From Planctomycetota bacterium (GTDB lineage Bacteria; Planctomycetota; Planctomycetia; Pirellulales; Pirellulaceae): 64,000 nt of DNA. The position numbers were made by a program, and so were the translations under genes. The notes below the pieces were generated by a model that worked only from the letters and a program-made list of their open reading frames with translations, did not search any database and was not told where the DNA came from. Positions 1-8,526 of this stretch are shown here, in pieces; the first letter of the stretch is position 1, and every line of letters starts with the position of its first letter. The stretch lies in assembly GCA_026692865.1 (NCBI GenBank), contig JAPLNI010000052.1:93590-157589 (forward strand), written 5' to 3'.

Positions 1-17
1 GGCTGGATTCCCCAGCC
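1..17. terminator. Hairpin at window edge, possible terminator
   Basis: GGCTGG and CCAGCC form a perfect 6-bp stem around a 5-base loop at the very start of the window. The sequence after it is AT-rich but has no clean T-run. It could end a gene lying to the left of the window, which cannot be checked here. Confidence 0.3.
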
Positions 18-71
18 TAATTACTTAGCCTGACGTTTTCCTTTTCTGGACGAAAAACCTTGAAACCGAAC

Positions 72-959
72 ATGACTGCTCGCATTTTGGACGGCAAATC
101 GATCGCCATGACTATTCGCGGCGAAATCCAGCAAGCCGTAGATGCATTTATTGCTGAATCGGGCGTCCAGCCGTGCTTGGCGGCGATCCTGGTTGGCGAC
201 GATCCTGGCAGCCAGGTTTACGTTCGCAATAAAGAGATCGCTTGCGAAAAAGCTGGCATGAAAAGTCGTTTGACACGGCTCCCAGCGTCGACTTCACAGT
301 CCGATTTACTCGCGTTAATTGCCGAGTTGAATACAGACCCGACTGTTCATGGAATTCTTGTCCAGCTTCCGTTGCCGGATCAAATCGATACTCGGGTCGT
401 CTTGGACGCGGTTTCACCTTCCAAAGATGTCGATGCATTCGCTCCAGAAAATGTCGGATTGATTTCTCAAGGTCGACCTCGATTCCTTCCTTGCACGCCT
501 CATGGTGTGATGCAAATTCTAGGTCGATCAGGCATAGATGTCATTGGCAAGCATTGCGTCGTCGTTGGGCGAAGCGATATCGTGGGGAAGCCTATGGCGA
601 TGATGCTTGGTCAAAAATCAGGCCCGCTCGGTAAGTCGAACGCAAACGCCACGGTCACCCTGGTTCACTCGAATACTTCCGACATTGCAACATGGACTCG
701 CCAAGCGGACGTTCTAATTGTCGCGATTGGAAAGCCTCGCTTTGTAACTGCTGATATGGTCAGTCCGGGAGCGGTCGTTATCGACGTTGGAATCAATCGC
801 GAGGGTGACAAGATCGTTGGTGACGTTGACTATGAAGGTCTTCAAGAAGTTGCCTCAGCGATCACGCCAGTCCCAGGCGGAGTCGGTCCGTTGACAATCG
901 CCATGCTTCTAGCAAACACGCTCGCAGCGGCTAAGCAATCCAATTCGACTTTACACTAA
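72..959 (+). CDS. folD: Bifunctional methylenetetrahydrofolate dehydrogenase/cyclohydrolase FolD
   Basis: Cytosolic one-carbon enzyme. It oxidises 5,10-methylene-THF to methenyl-THF with NADP and hydrolyses that to 10-formyl-THF. The frame is full length (295 aa; the family is usually 280-300). Visible motifs are the active-site Tyr/Lys region YVRNKEIACEKAGM, the conserved VHGILVQLPLP, KDVDAF, PCTPHGVM, the dinucleotide-binding stretch GRSDIVGKPMAMML and the C-terminal PVPGGVGPLTIAMLL. The frame stays open to a TTG at 60, but family members start at MTARILDG, so ATG 72 was chosen. It is monocistronic here, with a REP-like pair about 6 bp after its stop. The glycine cleavage P-protein further along the window feeds the same folate pool. 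Confidence 0.97.
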   Translation: MTARILDGKSIAMTIRGEIQQAVDAFIAESGVQPCLAAILVGDDPGSQVYVRNKEIACEKAGMKSRLTRLPASTSQSDLLALIAELNTDPTVHGILVQLPLPDQIDTRVVLDAVSPSKDVDAFAPENVGLISQGRPRFLPCTPHGVMQILGRSGIDVIGKHCVVVGRSDIVGKPMAMMLGQKSGPLGKSNANATVTLVHSNTSDIATWTRQADVLIVAIGKPRFVTADMVSPGAVVIDVGINREGDKIVGDVDYEGLQEVASAITPVPGGVGPLTIAMLLANTLAAAKQSNSTLH

Positions 960-965
960 ATTTCG

Positions 966-1050
966 GTAGCTGAATTTGTAAGAATTCAGTAGTCGTATAG
1001 AAGCGACAGCAGAAGTTGATGTCTCCAGATGTCTTACGACACGTGCTATG
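966..1050 (+). repeat. Family A REP-like pair, copy A1
   Basis: The copy starts GTAGC, then has the hairpin CTGAATT-TGTAAG-AATTCAG (perfect 7-bp stem), a spacer, and a second hairpin around GTC-TTAC-GAC ending in a degenerate inverted GTAG (GCTAT). Compared with copy A5, the first stem carries paired changes on both arms, so the hairpin rather than the sequence is kept. It lies just after folD. Confidence 0.8.
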
Positions 1051-1292
1051 TGCGTTGATCCGAGTTTAAATTTGGCCAAAGCCCAGTGGCAATCGCCAAG
1101 CTAGACGGATAGTTGCTTGGGCATTGCTTTAATCCAGAAAGCACCGCTATCGCAGGTATCGAACAAGCAAAATTGGCTTGAACTGCTTAGCACGACCGCG
1201 CGGAATCGTTAGACTAGAACTCGATTAATCGAAGTCAGTCGATTCAAAACGATTCCTGACGAATCCTCTCCACCCATTTTTCGGAGCCACCC
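1051..1292. other. Intergenic region, nothing firm
   Basis: This is the rest of the 333-bp gap between folD and the sulfatase gene. No reading frame with coding character, RNA gene or convincing terminator was seen. The promoter of the sulfatase gene must lie here or in the adjoining repeat. A TAGACT box at 1210-1215 is a weak -10 candidate without a matching -35 box. Confidence 0.5.
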
Positions 1293-2816
1293 ATGCGAAA
1301 TTTCCTCTCCATTTTGTGCCTGCTGGCTATTGGCTGGTGTTCTTCTTCTCTGGCTCAATGTGCTTATGCGGCTGAGAAGCAGCCGAACGTCCTGTTCTTG
1401 ATAGCTGATGACCTCAACAACATGCTCGGATGTTACGGTGACCCCAAAGCAAAGACACCGAACCTCGATCGCTTGGCGGCTCGCGGAGTCCGCTTTGATC
1501 GATCGTATTGTGCGTTTCCGCTATGTGGTCCAAGCCGCAATTCGATTCTTACAGGACTCTATCCAAATAGCACGGGCATCAAGGCTAATTCGCAAATCTT
1601 TCGGCAAACAATTCCCGAGCAACATAGCCTTCCGCAAGCATTTCGATTGTCGGGTTACTTCGCCGGACGGATCGGAAAACTGTACCACTATAACGTGCCC
1701 AATTCGATCGGTACCGATGGGCACGACGATCCAGGCTCGTGGGAGCTTGAGTTGAATCCTGCTGGAGTCGATCGGATGGAGCACCATCCAGATATCTTTT
1801 CTCTTACCCCCAATCAATTCGGAGGAACACTCAGTTGGTTCGCGTCTCCCAAGAGTGATCAATACCACACCGATGGACTTTTGGCTTCCGATGCGCAGTG
1901 GGTTTTAGAGAGATGTGCAAAGCAAAAGGAACGGCCGTTCTTTCTCGCGGTTGGATTTTTTCGCCCACACACACCTTACGTTGCTCCCAAAGATCCGTAC
2001 TTTGGTTGGTATCCCGAAAGCGAAATGCGAATCGTCCCCAACATAGCCGAAGACCAAGAGGATATCCCTCCCGCTGGCCTTGGAAGCTATAAGAAAGAAC
2101 AAGACAAACTGACCGATGATCTCCGTCGTCAGAGTCTTCAAGCTTACTATGCCAGCATCAGCTTCATGGATGCGCAGGTTGGCCGCATCATCGACACGCT
2201 TGACCAACTCGGCCTCTCCGAGAACACGATCATTGTTTTCACGAGCGACCACGGTTATCATACTGGCGAGCATGGTCTGTGGCAGAAGATGAGTCTCTTC
2301 GAGGAGAGCTCACGCGTTCCGATGCTTATCGTTGCACCAGGAGTCGCATCGAAGGGGAGCGTTGCCAAGTCGCCTGTTTCACAAGTCGATCTATTCCCGA
2401 CTCTTGCAGAGCTTTGCGGAGTCAAGGCACCAGCGAACCTACAAGGTCAAAGCTTGGTACCAATCTTGAAAGATCCGAGCGTATCTGGACGAGGCTGGGC
2501 GATCACTCAAGTGACGCGTGGCAATGCCAATCCACAAAAGCCGAACCCAAAAGCCAAGAACTTCTTCGGTTACAGCCTACGTACTCCAAGATGGCGATAC
2601 ACCGAATGGGATGAAGGCAACGAAGGCCGCGAGCTTTACGATCACGACTCCGATCCGCTGGAGCAAACCAACCTCGCATCGAAACCCGAATTTGCCACGA
2701 CTGTCGCTGAGTTATCGGGCCAACTACAAATCGCCGCCAAGTCCACCTATCCCACGTCAGGCAGAACGCCCCAACTAAAACCAGAGACATGGGCTCCCAT
2801 CTTGAGTGAGCCTTGA
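1293..2816 (+). CDS. Secreted sulfatase (iduronate-2-sulfatase-like)
   Basis: Type I sulfatase that would hydrolyse sulfate esters of polysaccharides outside the cytoplasm. Residues 1-26 look like a signal peptide ending near AYA. Metal ligands Asp39-Asp40 lie in LIADDLNN. The formylglycine motif is Cys78-G-P-S-R82 in PLCGPSRNSILTG. A second metal and active-site pair, Asp319-His320, lies in FTSDHGYHTGEHGLW. The length of 507 aa is normal for the iduronate-2-sulfatase-like subfamily. Activity needs a formylglycine-generating enzyme, which is not in this window. The frame starts at ATG 1293. The substrate cannot be read from sequence. Planctomycetes carry many paralogues, consistent with degradation of algal sulfated glycans. 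Confidence 0.93.
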   Translation: MRNFLSILCLLAIGWCSSSLAQCAYAAEKQPNVLFLIADDLNNMLGCYGDPKAKTPNLDRLAARGVRFDRSYCAFPLCGPSRNSILTGLYPNSTGIKANSQIFRQTIPEQHSLPQAFRLSGYFAGRIGKLYHYNVPNSIGTDGHDDPGSWELELNPAGVDRMEHHPDIFSLTPNQFGGTLSWFASPKSDQYHTDGLLASDAQWVLERCAKQKERPFFLAVGFFRPHTPYVAPKDPYFGWYPESEMRIVPNIAEDQEDIPPAGLGSYKKEQDKLTDDLRRQSLQAYYASISFMDAQVGRIIDTLDQLGLSENTIIVFTSDHGYHTGEHGLWQKMSLFEESSRVPMLIVAPGVASKGSVAKSPVSQVDLFPTLAELCGVKAPANLQGQSLVPILKDPSVSGRGWAITQVTRGNANPQKPNPKAKNFFGYSLRTPRWRYTEWDEGNEGRELYDHDSDPLEQTNLASKPEFATTVAELSGQLQIAAKSTYPTSGRTPQLKPETWAPILSEP

Positions 2817-3064
2817 TCCATAAGGCAAAGATGAACGCGATTTATTTAGATGTATCGGCGGCCCTCTTTTGCTACGACGCGAAAAAAAGGCCCTTCAGCG
2901 CACACCGCGACGCGTGAGCTCATCCCACAGCAACGGAAATGAACTTGCGCAAGGCTATCAACTTTTTGTCGGGAGTTTCACTAACCTCGAACTGTCACGA
3001 TTGATTACAATTTGCCTTCAATTGCGTCTCTTTGGTTCAATTCTTGATTAGGAGATTTACTGCT

Positions 3065-3832
3065 ATGCGTCGTTTTGTTTTTTGCACCGTTGCTCTTTTG
3101 GGTCTCACCGTTTCCGCTCATGCACAAGCACCTGCAACGGTGGCTGAGCCGGCAAAGAAACCTGTAAAGATGGCTCCCCAGTCTGCGTTCGTCGCTGCTC
3201 CGAAGATGGGCGGTGATGGAAAACCGCAAGATAAATTCATAGGATCACACGACAAGTTTGTGAAGACGGCTCAAGAAGGCAAAGCCGAACTCGTTTTTCT
3301 CGGCGATTCCATCACTGCGGGATGGGGATCCCAGAAGGAACTATGGGATAAGGCTTTCGGGCAATACAAACCTGCTAATTTTGGGATCGGTGGCGACCGG
3401 ACGCAACATGTCCTGTGGCGAATCACCAATGGCGAGCTCGATGGAATAAAACCCAAAGCAGTGGTCATCATGATTGGTACTAACAACTCTTCCACAGATC
3501 CAGCGGAAGACATCGCCAAAGGGGTGACTGCGATTGTGGAAACCGTTCGCTCCAAGCAACCACAAGCCAAGATTCTACTACTTGCTGTCTTTCCCCGCGG
3601 CCTCGTTGAAACCCCCAACCCGCAGAGAGACAAATTGAATCAAGTAAACGCAGCTATTTCCAAGCTCGATGACGGTAAGAATATCCATTACTTGGATATT
3701 GGCAGCAAGTTTCTCCAGCCCGATGGAGGAATCGCGAAAGAAATAATGCCTGACTCGCTTCATCTATCGCCCGCTGGCTATCAAATCTGGGCGGATGCGA
3801 TTTCACCTAAACTGGCCGAGCTTATGAAGTGA
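3065..3832 (+). CDS. Secreted SGNH/GDSL-type esterase
   Basis: Exported SGNH hydrolase of 255 aa, probably an acyl or acetyl esterase. The N-terminus MRRFVFCTVALLGLTVSAHAQA is a clear signal peptide and is followed by a Pro/Ala/Lys-rich linker. Block I is FLGDSITAGWG (nucleophile Ser), block II has FGIGGDRTQHVLWR, block III is MIGTNN (oxyanion Asn), and block V is DSLHLSPAGY (catalytic Asp and His). The layout resembles PAF-acetylhydrolase-like and rhamnogalacturonan acetylesterase-like members. ATG 3065 was chosen over an upstream in-frame codon at 3032 because AGGAG sits 9-13 bases ahead and the signal peptide begins there. It could deacetylate glycans alongside the neighbouring sulfatase, but that is inference. 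Confidence 0.9.
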   Translation: MRRFVFCTVALLGLTVSAHAQAPATVAEPAKKPVKMAPQSAFVAAPKMGGDGKPQDKFIGSHDKFVKTAQEGKAELVFLGDSITAGWGSQKELWDKAFGQYKPANFGIGGDRTQHVLWRITNGELDGIKPKAVVIMIGTNNSSTDPAEDIAKGVTAIVETVRSKQPQAKILLLAVFPRGLVETPNPQRDKLNQVNAAISKLDDGKNIHYLDIGSKFLQPDGGIAKEIMPDSLHLSPAGYQIWADAISPKLAELMK

Positions 3833-3836
3833 CCAA

Positions 3837-4043
3837 GTGAGTTTTCTTATAGGTCAGCGAAACACAGAGAGTCTAGGCCAAACATTCCCCACTTCCATGC
3901 CGACGGTCATCATCTTTAGTGGGGATAACGGACTTTCAATGGGTGAGCATGGGCTCTTCGAAAAACAAAACCTCTATGGGTTCGGTGGTATGCATGTTCC
4001 AATTCTCGAAGGCAACCAGGAGAAACTCCGTGACGTGCTCTAG
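3837..4043 (+). pseudogene. Remnant of a sulfatase gene
   Basis: A short open frame encodes the sulfatase core block IIFSGDNGLSMGEHGLF, followed by EKQNLYGFGGMHVPI. This matches the region around the second metal-binding Asp-Asn in secreted sulfatases. The upstream part with the formylglycine cysteine is absent, and the frame stops shortly after with unrelated-looking residues. There is no signal peptide and no plausible start. I read it as a fragment left from a deleted or recombined sulfatase gene rather than a small functional protein. It lies in the convergent gap between the SGNH hydrolase and the ThuA protein. Confidence 0.7.
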
Positions 4044-4058
4044 CTCAGTTTCAATACA

Positions 4059-4093
4059 CATGTAGGCGCGTCTCTCCGAGTCGCGACTACATG
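4059..4093. repeat. Long hairpin, REP-like or bidirectional terminator
   Basis: CATGTAG at 4059-4065 pairs with CTACATG at 4087-4093. Inside it CGCG pairs with CGCG and CTC pairs with GAG around a TCC loop, with single mismatches between the blocks. GTAG appears at the foot of both strands, as in family A, but the stem sequence is different and only one copy was seen. It sits between two convergent gene ends, so it may also end transcription from both sides. Confidence 0.55.
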
Positions 4094-4136
4094 AAAGGCT
4101 GTCGAACGCTGAGGGCAAATTCAATGCGTCCAGGAC

Positions 4137-4940
4137 TTAGCGACCAGCCGCCCACTGTGTGCCTTGAACGAACGCGCGGAGGAATACTGGGTCTTGAAAG
4201 GTGTCGCTTGAGTGGCCGTAGGTGGTTCCGAAAACGCGAGCCTTGCCGAACTGATTGGTCCAGAAGACGGGGTGCTTTGAGCCATCTTTTTCGCTTGTCG
4301 AAGTTGCAAGAACAGTCGTATTGGGCCAAACTTTTTCGATAATGTAAAGCTCGTCTTTGGCTGACGTATGGTTTGCTGGGAAGTCCCTCATGATTGCGTG
4401 ATCGGGTTTGGTGACGTCGATCTTGTAGTTGCTCTGGTGATCATGGCGACGACTTGTAACGCCTAAGAATTGTCTCCAATCATCGATGTCAACTCCTCGG
4501 TAGGTGTGCATCGCGCAGTGGACGACGACCGCGTTGACGCCTTGCTCGTGTGCTGATGTAATTCGTCGGATGTAGTCCGTGTTCTTTGTATTCGCGAAGC
4601 ATTCATTGTGAATCACAACGTCGAATCCTTCAGCCCATTTTGGGTCGTCGTATAAGTCGATTTCTGCCTCCGTGCCTGTTCCTCCTTGATGAATTACCGT
4701 CCACTCGACATTGACGTTCGATTCTTTAAAAGCCTTCATGATCGCTTCGGATTGAAATCGATAGTCGTGACAGCAGCCGCCGGTGACAATCATGGCTTTG
4801 ATGGGTGCCTTTGATTCGGATTCAGTTGCTTTAATGTCGGTGGTTTTAATGTCGGTTGCTTTTGGCTCTTGGCCAAACACTTGAGACACAATGAGCACGC
4901 ATAGAAAACTTTTGAAACACAGTGAGAGAGAGCGGATCAT
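4137..4940 (-). CDS. Secreted ThuA-like domain protein
   Basis: ThuA family protein with a class I glutamine amidotransferase-like fold, of the type planctomycetes export in many copies, often linked to sugar metabolism. Residues 1-23 form a signal peptide ending VFGQ. A charged spacer follows that contains a 15-bp tandem duplication in the DNA (4830-4856, encoding TDIK twice). The ThuA domain starts at AMIVTGGCCHDYRFQSEAIMKAF and continues through VVIHNECFA, VNAVVVHCAMHTYR, PDHAIMRDFP and ARVFGTTYGHSSDTF to the end. The 267 aa length fits one domain. The biochemical function of the family is not settled. It is read away from panB with its own upstream region. Confidence 0.88.
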   Translation of the reverse strand: MIRSLSLCFKSFLCVLIVSQVFGQEPKATDIKTTDIKATESESKAPIKAMIVTGGCCHDYRFQSEAIMKAFKESNVNVEWTVIHQGGTGTEAEIDLYDDPKWAEGFDVVIHNECFANTKNTDYIRRITSAHEQGVNAVVVHCAMHTYRGVDIDDWRQFLGVTSRRHDHQSNYKIDVTKPDHAIMRDFPANHTSAKDELYIIEKVWPNTTVLATSTSEKDGSKHPVFWTNQFGKARVFGTTYGHSSDTFQDPVFLRAFVQGTQWAAGR

Positions 4941-5105
4941 TTTAGAGGACTCGTTCTAGGTGGGAGGAAATATGCTGAAAACGGAAAAGGTTTGGAAGCA
5001 CTTGAGTGAACGTTGAACTAGACGTAACGCATTCTTTGTATCAATTACTGTGCTCTTGTTTATGACGGATTGTCTTGTGTCACAAGGCAAAATATTTGGT
5101 TGGGC

Positions 5106-5906
5106 TTACTCGAACGATTCGGCTGCTGCGGGGAAATTGCCGAGTTGTAAATCGCTTCGGAACTGCGCGACTGCCGTACGTGCGATTTCTGAAACATTAG
5201 CATACTCGCGGACGAACTTGGGTGATAGCTTTTCCGTCAGTCCAAGCAAATCATTGACGACAAGAACTTGGCCGTCGCAATCCGGACCTGCTCCAATGCC
5301 AATGGTAGGGATTCGAAGTGCGTCGGTGACTTCCTTTGCGAGCGACCTTGGGACACATTCCATAAGAACCATAAAGGCGCCGGCTTGCTGTGCCGATTGC
5401 GCGTCTTGCATAAGTCGAGTGGCATCGCGTTGAACACGATATCCGCCCAGCGCATGAACGCTTTGAGGTCGCAGTCCGATGTGAGCGATGGTTGGAATCC
5501 CCGCATCGACCAAGGCCGCAATCGACTCGGATTGCTCATGACCGCCCTCCATTTTCACCGCATGACAGAGGGTCTTCTTCATGATTTTCGAAGCCGCCTT
5601 CAATGTGTGTGAAACGCCGCGTTGACCAACCGGGAATGGTAGATCGACGATCACCATTGCGTGCTTCGCAGCGCGTGCGACCATTTCTCCATGGTAGATC
5701 ATTTGGGCCAATGTCACCGGAATAGTGGTTTGATGACCTTGAACGACCATCCCCAGGGAATCTCCTACAAGCAAGCAGTCGACTCCGGCATCATCCAAAA
5801 GACGAGCCATGGAAAAGTCGTACGCGGTGAGCATCGAGATCTTTTCGGCGTTCGTTTTCTTTTGCTGAAGCGTTCGGACATTCACTTGCGGCGAGACGGC
5901 GGTCAT
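5106..5906 (-). CDS. panB: 3-methyl-2-oxobutanoate hydroxymethyltransferase PanB
   Basis: First committed enzyme of pantothenate (coenzyme A) synthesis. It transfers a hydroxymethyl group from methylene-THF to ketoisovalerate. The 266 aa match the family (about 260-280). Visible features are MLTAYDFSMARLLDDAGVD, the metal-binding LVGDSLGMVVQGH, VDLPFP, VKMEGG, AHIGLRPQSVHALGGYRVQ, the catalytic-region ECVP and IGIGAGPDCDGQVLVVNDLLGL. panC lies 22 kb away in this window, so the two are not an operon. Its 5' end faces the next gene across 122 bp, so the promoters are back to back. Confidence 0.96.
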   Translation of the reverse strand: MTAVSPQVNVRTLQQKKTNAEKISMLTAYDFSMARLLDDAGVDCLLVGDSLGMVVQGHQTTIPVTLAQMIYHGEMVARAAKHAMVIVDLPFPVGQRGVSHTLKAASKIMKKTLCHAVKMEGGHEQSESIAALVDAGIPTIAHIGLRPQSVHALGGYRVQRDATRLMQDAQSAQQAGAFMVLMECVPRSLAKEVTDALRIPTIGIGAGPDCDGQVLVVNDLLGLTEKLSPKFVREYANVSEIARTAVAQFRSDLQLGNFPAAAESFE

Positions 5907-6028
5907 ATATTCTTTTAAAATTCGGGGAGGAGTATTCGCAAAAAATTCCCAAACTCAGCTTGGATGCTTTATGATACTCGAAACGACTTCTTCTTTGTGA
6001 AAATTTGATAACCGGGAGGTTTTGATCT

Positions 6029-6940
6029 ATGTACTTGGAGCCTAATGATTCGCGGTTTGGTTGTAGAGGTATTAAGCTTCGCTTGTTTGCCACCTCCGCG
6101 CTGACTGTCGCAATCTTGGTTGCGGTTCCATGTGCGTCCATTTTCGCACAACCTGGCGGTCGTGGAGAGGTCGAACTTGCTGGGTCGTTTGAAGGGGCCC
6201 AGGGTGCGATGGTGCGATTGAAAGACCCGCAGGGGAACTTTGTGATGGGAACGCTTGATCAACGCGGAAGTACGGTGTCCTATAAAGGCAAGGCGGACCG
6301 TGCGGTTCTCAAACCGGGAGCGTTCGTGCGGTTCGCTGCTTCAGCAACTCCAGACGGCACGTTCCTTGCGCCTCTTTCCGAGGTCGAACTCTACATGCCC
6401 AACCCAGATGTTCTCAAGCGTCGAGCGACTCCGTTGCAAATGTCGCTAACGCATCCAGGCATTCACGTGATGTCAAACATTACACCGCTTCAGCCTGGTG
6501 GTTCACCAGATCCAGAAGTGCGAGTTGTCGGAAGGATTATTGCAATTGAAGAATCATCTATGGCGTTACAATGCGGTGACAGACCACAAAAATTCGAAAT
6601 TGAACCTAACATGCGAGTCACGATGAATGTGCCGTCGCTAGAGTGGGCGGTCAGTGGTGACAAGATAACCGGCAGAGGAATTTTCAATAGCGAGACTCGC
6701 CAGTTGATGATTCGAAGTTTGACCGTCACGGGATCGAAGACGTTAGGAACCGAGCTTGCAGCACAAAATGCGCAGATGGCAGTTCCCGAAAAGAAGCTGA
6801 CTGCGAAAGAAAAAGCTCTAGCAAAAAAAGAAGAAGCACTCGCGAAGAAACTTAAAAAATCAATGGTCGAAAACCCCGCGCCTGCCGATGGGGCAAAAGT
6901 GATTGGTGAATTAGAACCAAACGCTGCACCGGAGAAATAA
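6029..6940 (+). CDS. Exported protein of unknown function with a C-terminal Lys/Glu/Ala-rich coil
   Basis: Not recognised. A hydrophobic export segment runs from about residue 17 to 41, ending SIFAQ. It is followed by about 200 residues with a beta-rich character, including GEVELAGSFEGAQGAMVRLK and a 'KPGAFVRFAAS' block. About residues 255-280 form a strongly charged heptad-like stretch (EKKLTAKEKALAKKEEALAK), likely coiled coil. The tail is Pro/Ala-rich. GGAGG lies 9 bases before ATG 6029. The next gene starts 12 bp downstream with its own AAGGAG, so the two are very probably co-transcribed and may act together outside the cytoplasm. Confidence 0.8.
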   Translation: MYLEPNDSRFGCRGIKLRLFATSALTVAILVAVPCASIFAQPGGRGEVELAGSFEGAQGAMVRLKDPQGNFVMGTLDQRGSTVSYKGKADRAVLKPGAFVRFAASATPDGTFLAPLSEVELYMPNPDVLKRRATPLQMSLTHPGIHVMSNITPLQPGGSPDPEVRVVGRIIAIEESSMALQCGDRPQKFEIEPNMRVTMNVPSLEWAVSGDKITGRGIFNSETRQLMIRSLTVTGSKTLGTELAAQNAQMAVPEKKLTAKEKALAKKEEALAKKLKKSMVENPAPADGAKVIGELEPNAAPEK

Positions 6941-6951
6941 GGAGCAATCTC

Positions 6952-8526
6952 ATGAGGAGTTTTTCTCGTCATTTTTGGACACTGATTGGCCTGTCGCTCA
7001 CATCAATGCTCAGCTCTGATACCAGTTGGGGACAGCAAACCTTCCAGCTACATGCACCGGGAGTCCAGACGCCTTCGTTCGCGATTGTTCATCCGAGTGG
7101 GATGTTGCTGATTCGCGATGCAACCAAACAGGAAACGATCTATCGGCGTGACGAAAAATTCGATTCGGACGACTCCCTATGGATTGGATACTATTCCAGT
7201 CAGGCTCGACAAGCACTCCAGTGGCCTGCAAGTAATCGTGGAGCGATGCGTATTGGCTCGCTCGACAATTCAAACCAGTGGTCGTTTCGAACCAGTCGCA
7301 TGACAATTCAAACACAATCACCAAATGGTTCACGCGATGAAGTCCTGCCTGATAATAGCCAATTCATCGCAAATCTCGGGATCGATTCCAACATCAATCC
7401 TCTAAGCGGGAACGCTCCAGTCGCTGATGGGTTTCGAGTTGGCGGATTTGGAGGATCGGGCAGCCGAGGGGCTGGGTTTGGAACTGGCTCGGGATTTGTT
7501 CTTCCAATGGATCCCAATCAAGCGCCCGTACCTATTCAGCTTGGGATGGGCGATCCAAGTCGAAGAAGGTTTTTGGCTAGGAATAGCTATGGAACGCTAG
7601 GTGTTGTTCCGCAAACAGCTTTGGGAAATCAAAGCTGGTATATCGTTCCCTTAGCGACTGGACTTGCGAGAATTCAGTATTACGACAACCAAACCTGGCT
7701 CGGGCTTGGGTGTGATGCGAATTCGCAAATACTTACACTTTCGGCTGTTGGTGGGAATGCAAACCAGCTTTGGCGAGTCAATGCATGCCCTGGGAGTATG
7801 GGGGCATATACTTTTGAAAGCATCATGTATCCAGGGTTGGGGTTATCGTTCATCGGGAACGGTTTGCAATTAGCTCCGATTAATTATTCGCCCTACCAGC
7901 AGTGGTGGCCTGTTGCACCACAGTTGCCTGTTGTGCAACCGCTCTATCGTAGCGTGTCCCAAAACGTGGTCTCGAATGCGCCCCTTGAACCGGCACGCGT
8001 CGTTTTACAAAACACACACACAGATACGATAATCGTTTTGCTGACCGATCTTCGTGGGGGAGGCGGATCGAAGAAGATTCGCATACCTAGCGGAGGATCA
8101 GAAGCCGTGAGCCTGGATCGCGATAGCGGTGCAACTATTGTCGAAACTTTTGAGGTTCGATCTCTGAATGGTTTTTGGGAGCGTAGCGAATCGCGGATAG
8201 CAGTACCTCCTGCTTCCTTGTACGACGTAAGCGTCTACGAAGTCTTCTTGCAGTCCATTGCAATCGATCGAACCGGTTCAAGTCCGAATCCGATCGAAGA
8301 CGTTAACTATCAACCTCGGAGCATCGGATTGTTCGTGATCCCACCTGGAAATCAGATGACCAACAACGGCGTTCTGGATGTCTATCGAACAGCAAACGCG
8401 GCTAGGAATCCGGGGTCGGTTAGAAGGTTACAACAAGAGGATTATGAAAAACCTAATGCAAGTGTTCCTGTCGATCCATTGAAGGCCATCTTGAAGGAGT
8501 TCGAAGGAAAGAGAGCAGCGTTCTGA
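6952..8526 (+). CDS. Exported protein with ricin-type beta-trefoil (QxW) signature
   Basis: Not assigned to a named family. A signal peptide occupies about residues 1-27, ending TSWGQQ. A Gly-rich stretch lies near residues 163-182. The middle region carries repeated Trp motifs with the spacing of ricin-type carbohydrate-binding trefoils: SNQW near residue 109, NQSW near 227, NQLW near 272 and YQQW near 316. The C-terminal third has beta-strand-like repeats without a known domain. AAGGAG precedes the ATG. The stop overlaps the start of the next gene (TGATG), so expression is coupled to pxpA. A surface or periplasmic glycan-binding role is inference from the QxW pattern only. Confidence 0.72.
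   Translation: MRSFSRHFWTLIGLSLTSMLSSDTSWGQQTFQLHAPGVQTPSFAIVHPSGMLLIRDATKQETIYRRDEKFDSDDSLWIGYYSSQARQALQWPASNRGAMRIGSLDNSNQWSFRTSRMTIQTQSPNGSRDEVLPDNSQFIANLGIDSNINPLSGNAPVADGFRVGGFGGSGSRGAGFGTGSGFVLPMDPNQAPVPIQLGMGDPSRRRFLARNSYGTLGVVPQTALGNQSWYIVPLATGLARIQYYDNQTWLGLGCDANSQILTLSAVGGNANQLWRVNACPGSMGAYTFESIMYPGLGLSFIGNGLQLAPINYSPYQQWWPVAPQLPVVQPLYRSVSQNVVSNAPLEPARVVLQNTHTDTIIVLLTDLRGGGGSKKIRIPSGGSEAVSLDRDSGATIVETFEVRSLNGFWERSESRIAVPPASLYDVSVYEVFLQSIAIDRTGSSPNPIEDVNYQPRSIGLFVIPPGNQMTNNGVLDVYRTANAARNPGSVRRLQQEDYEKPNASVPVDPLKAILKEFEGKRAAF

Noticed and set aside
2869..3051. 60-aa open frame before the SGNH hydrolase
   Set aside because: No homology-like pattern, rich in Arg and Ser, and it overlaps the leader of the real gene. 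Probably chance.
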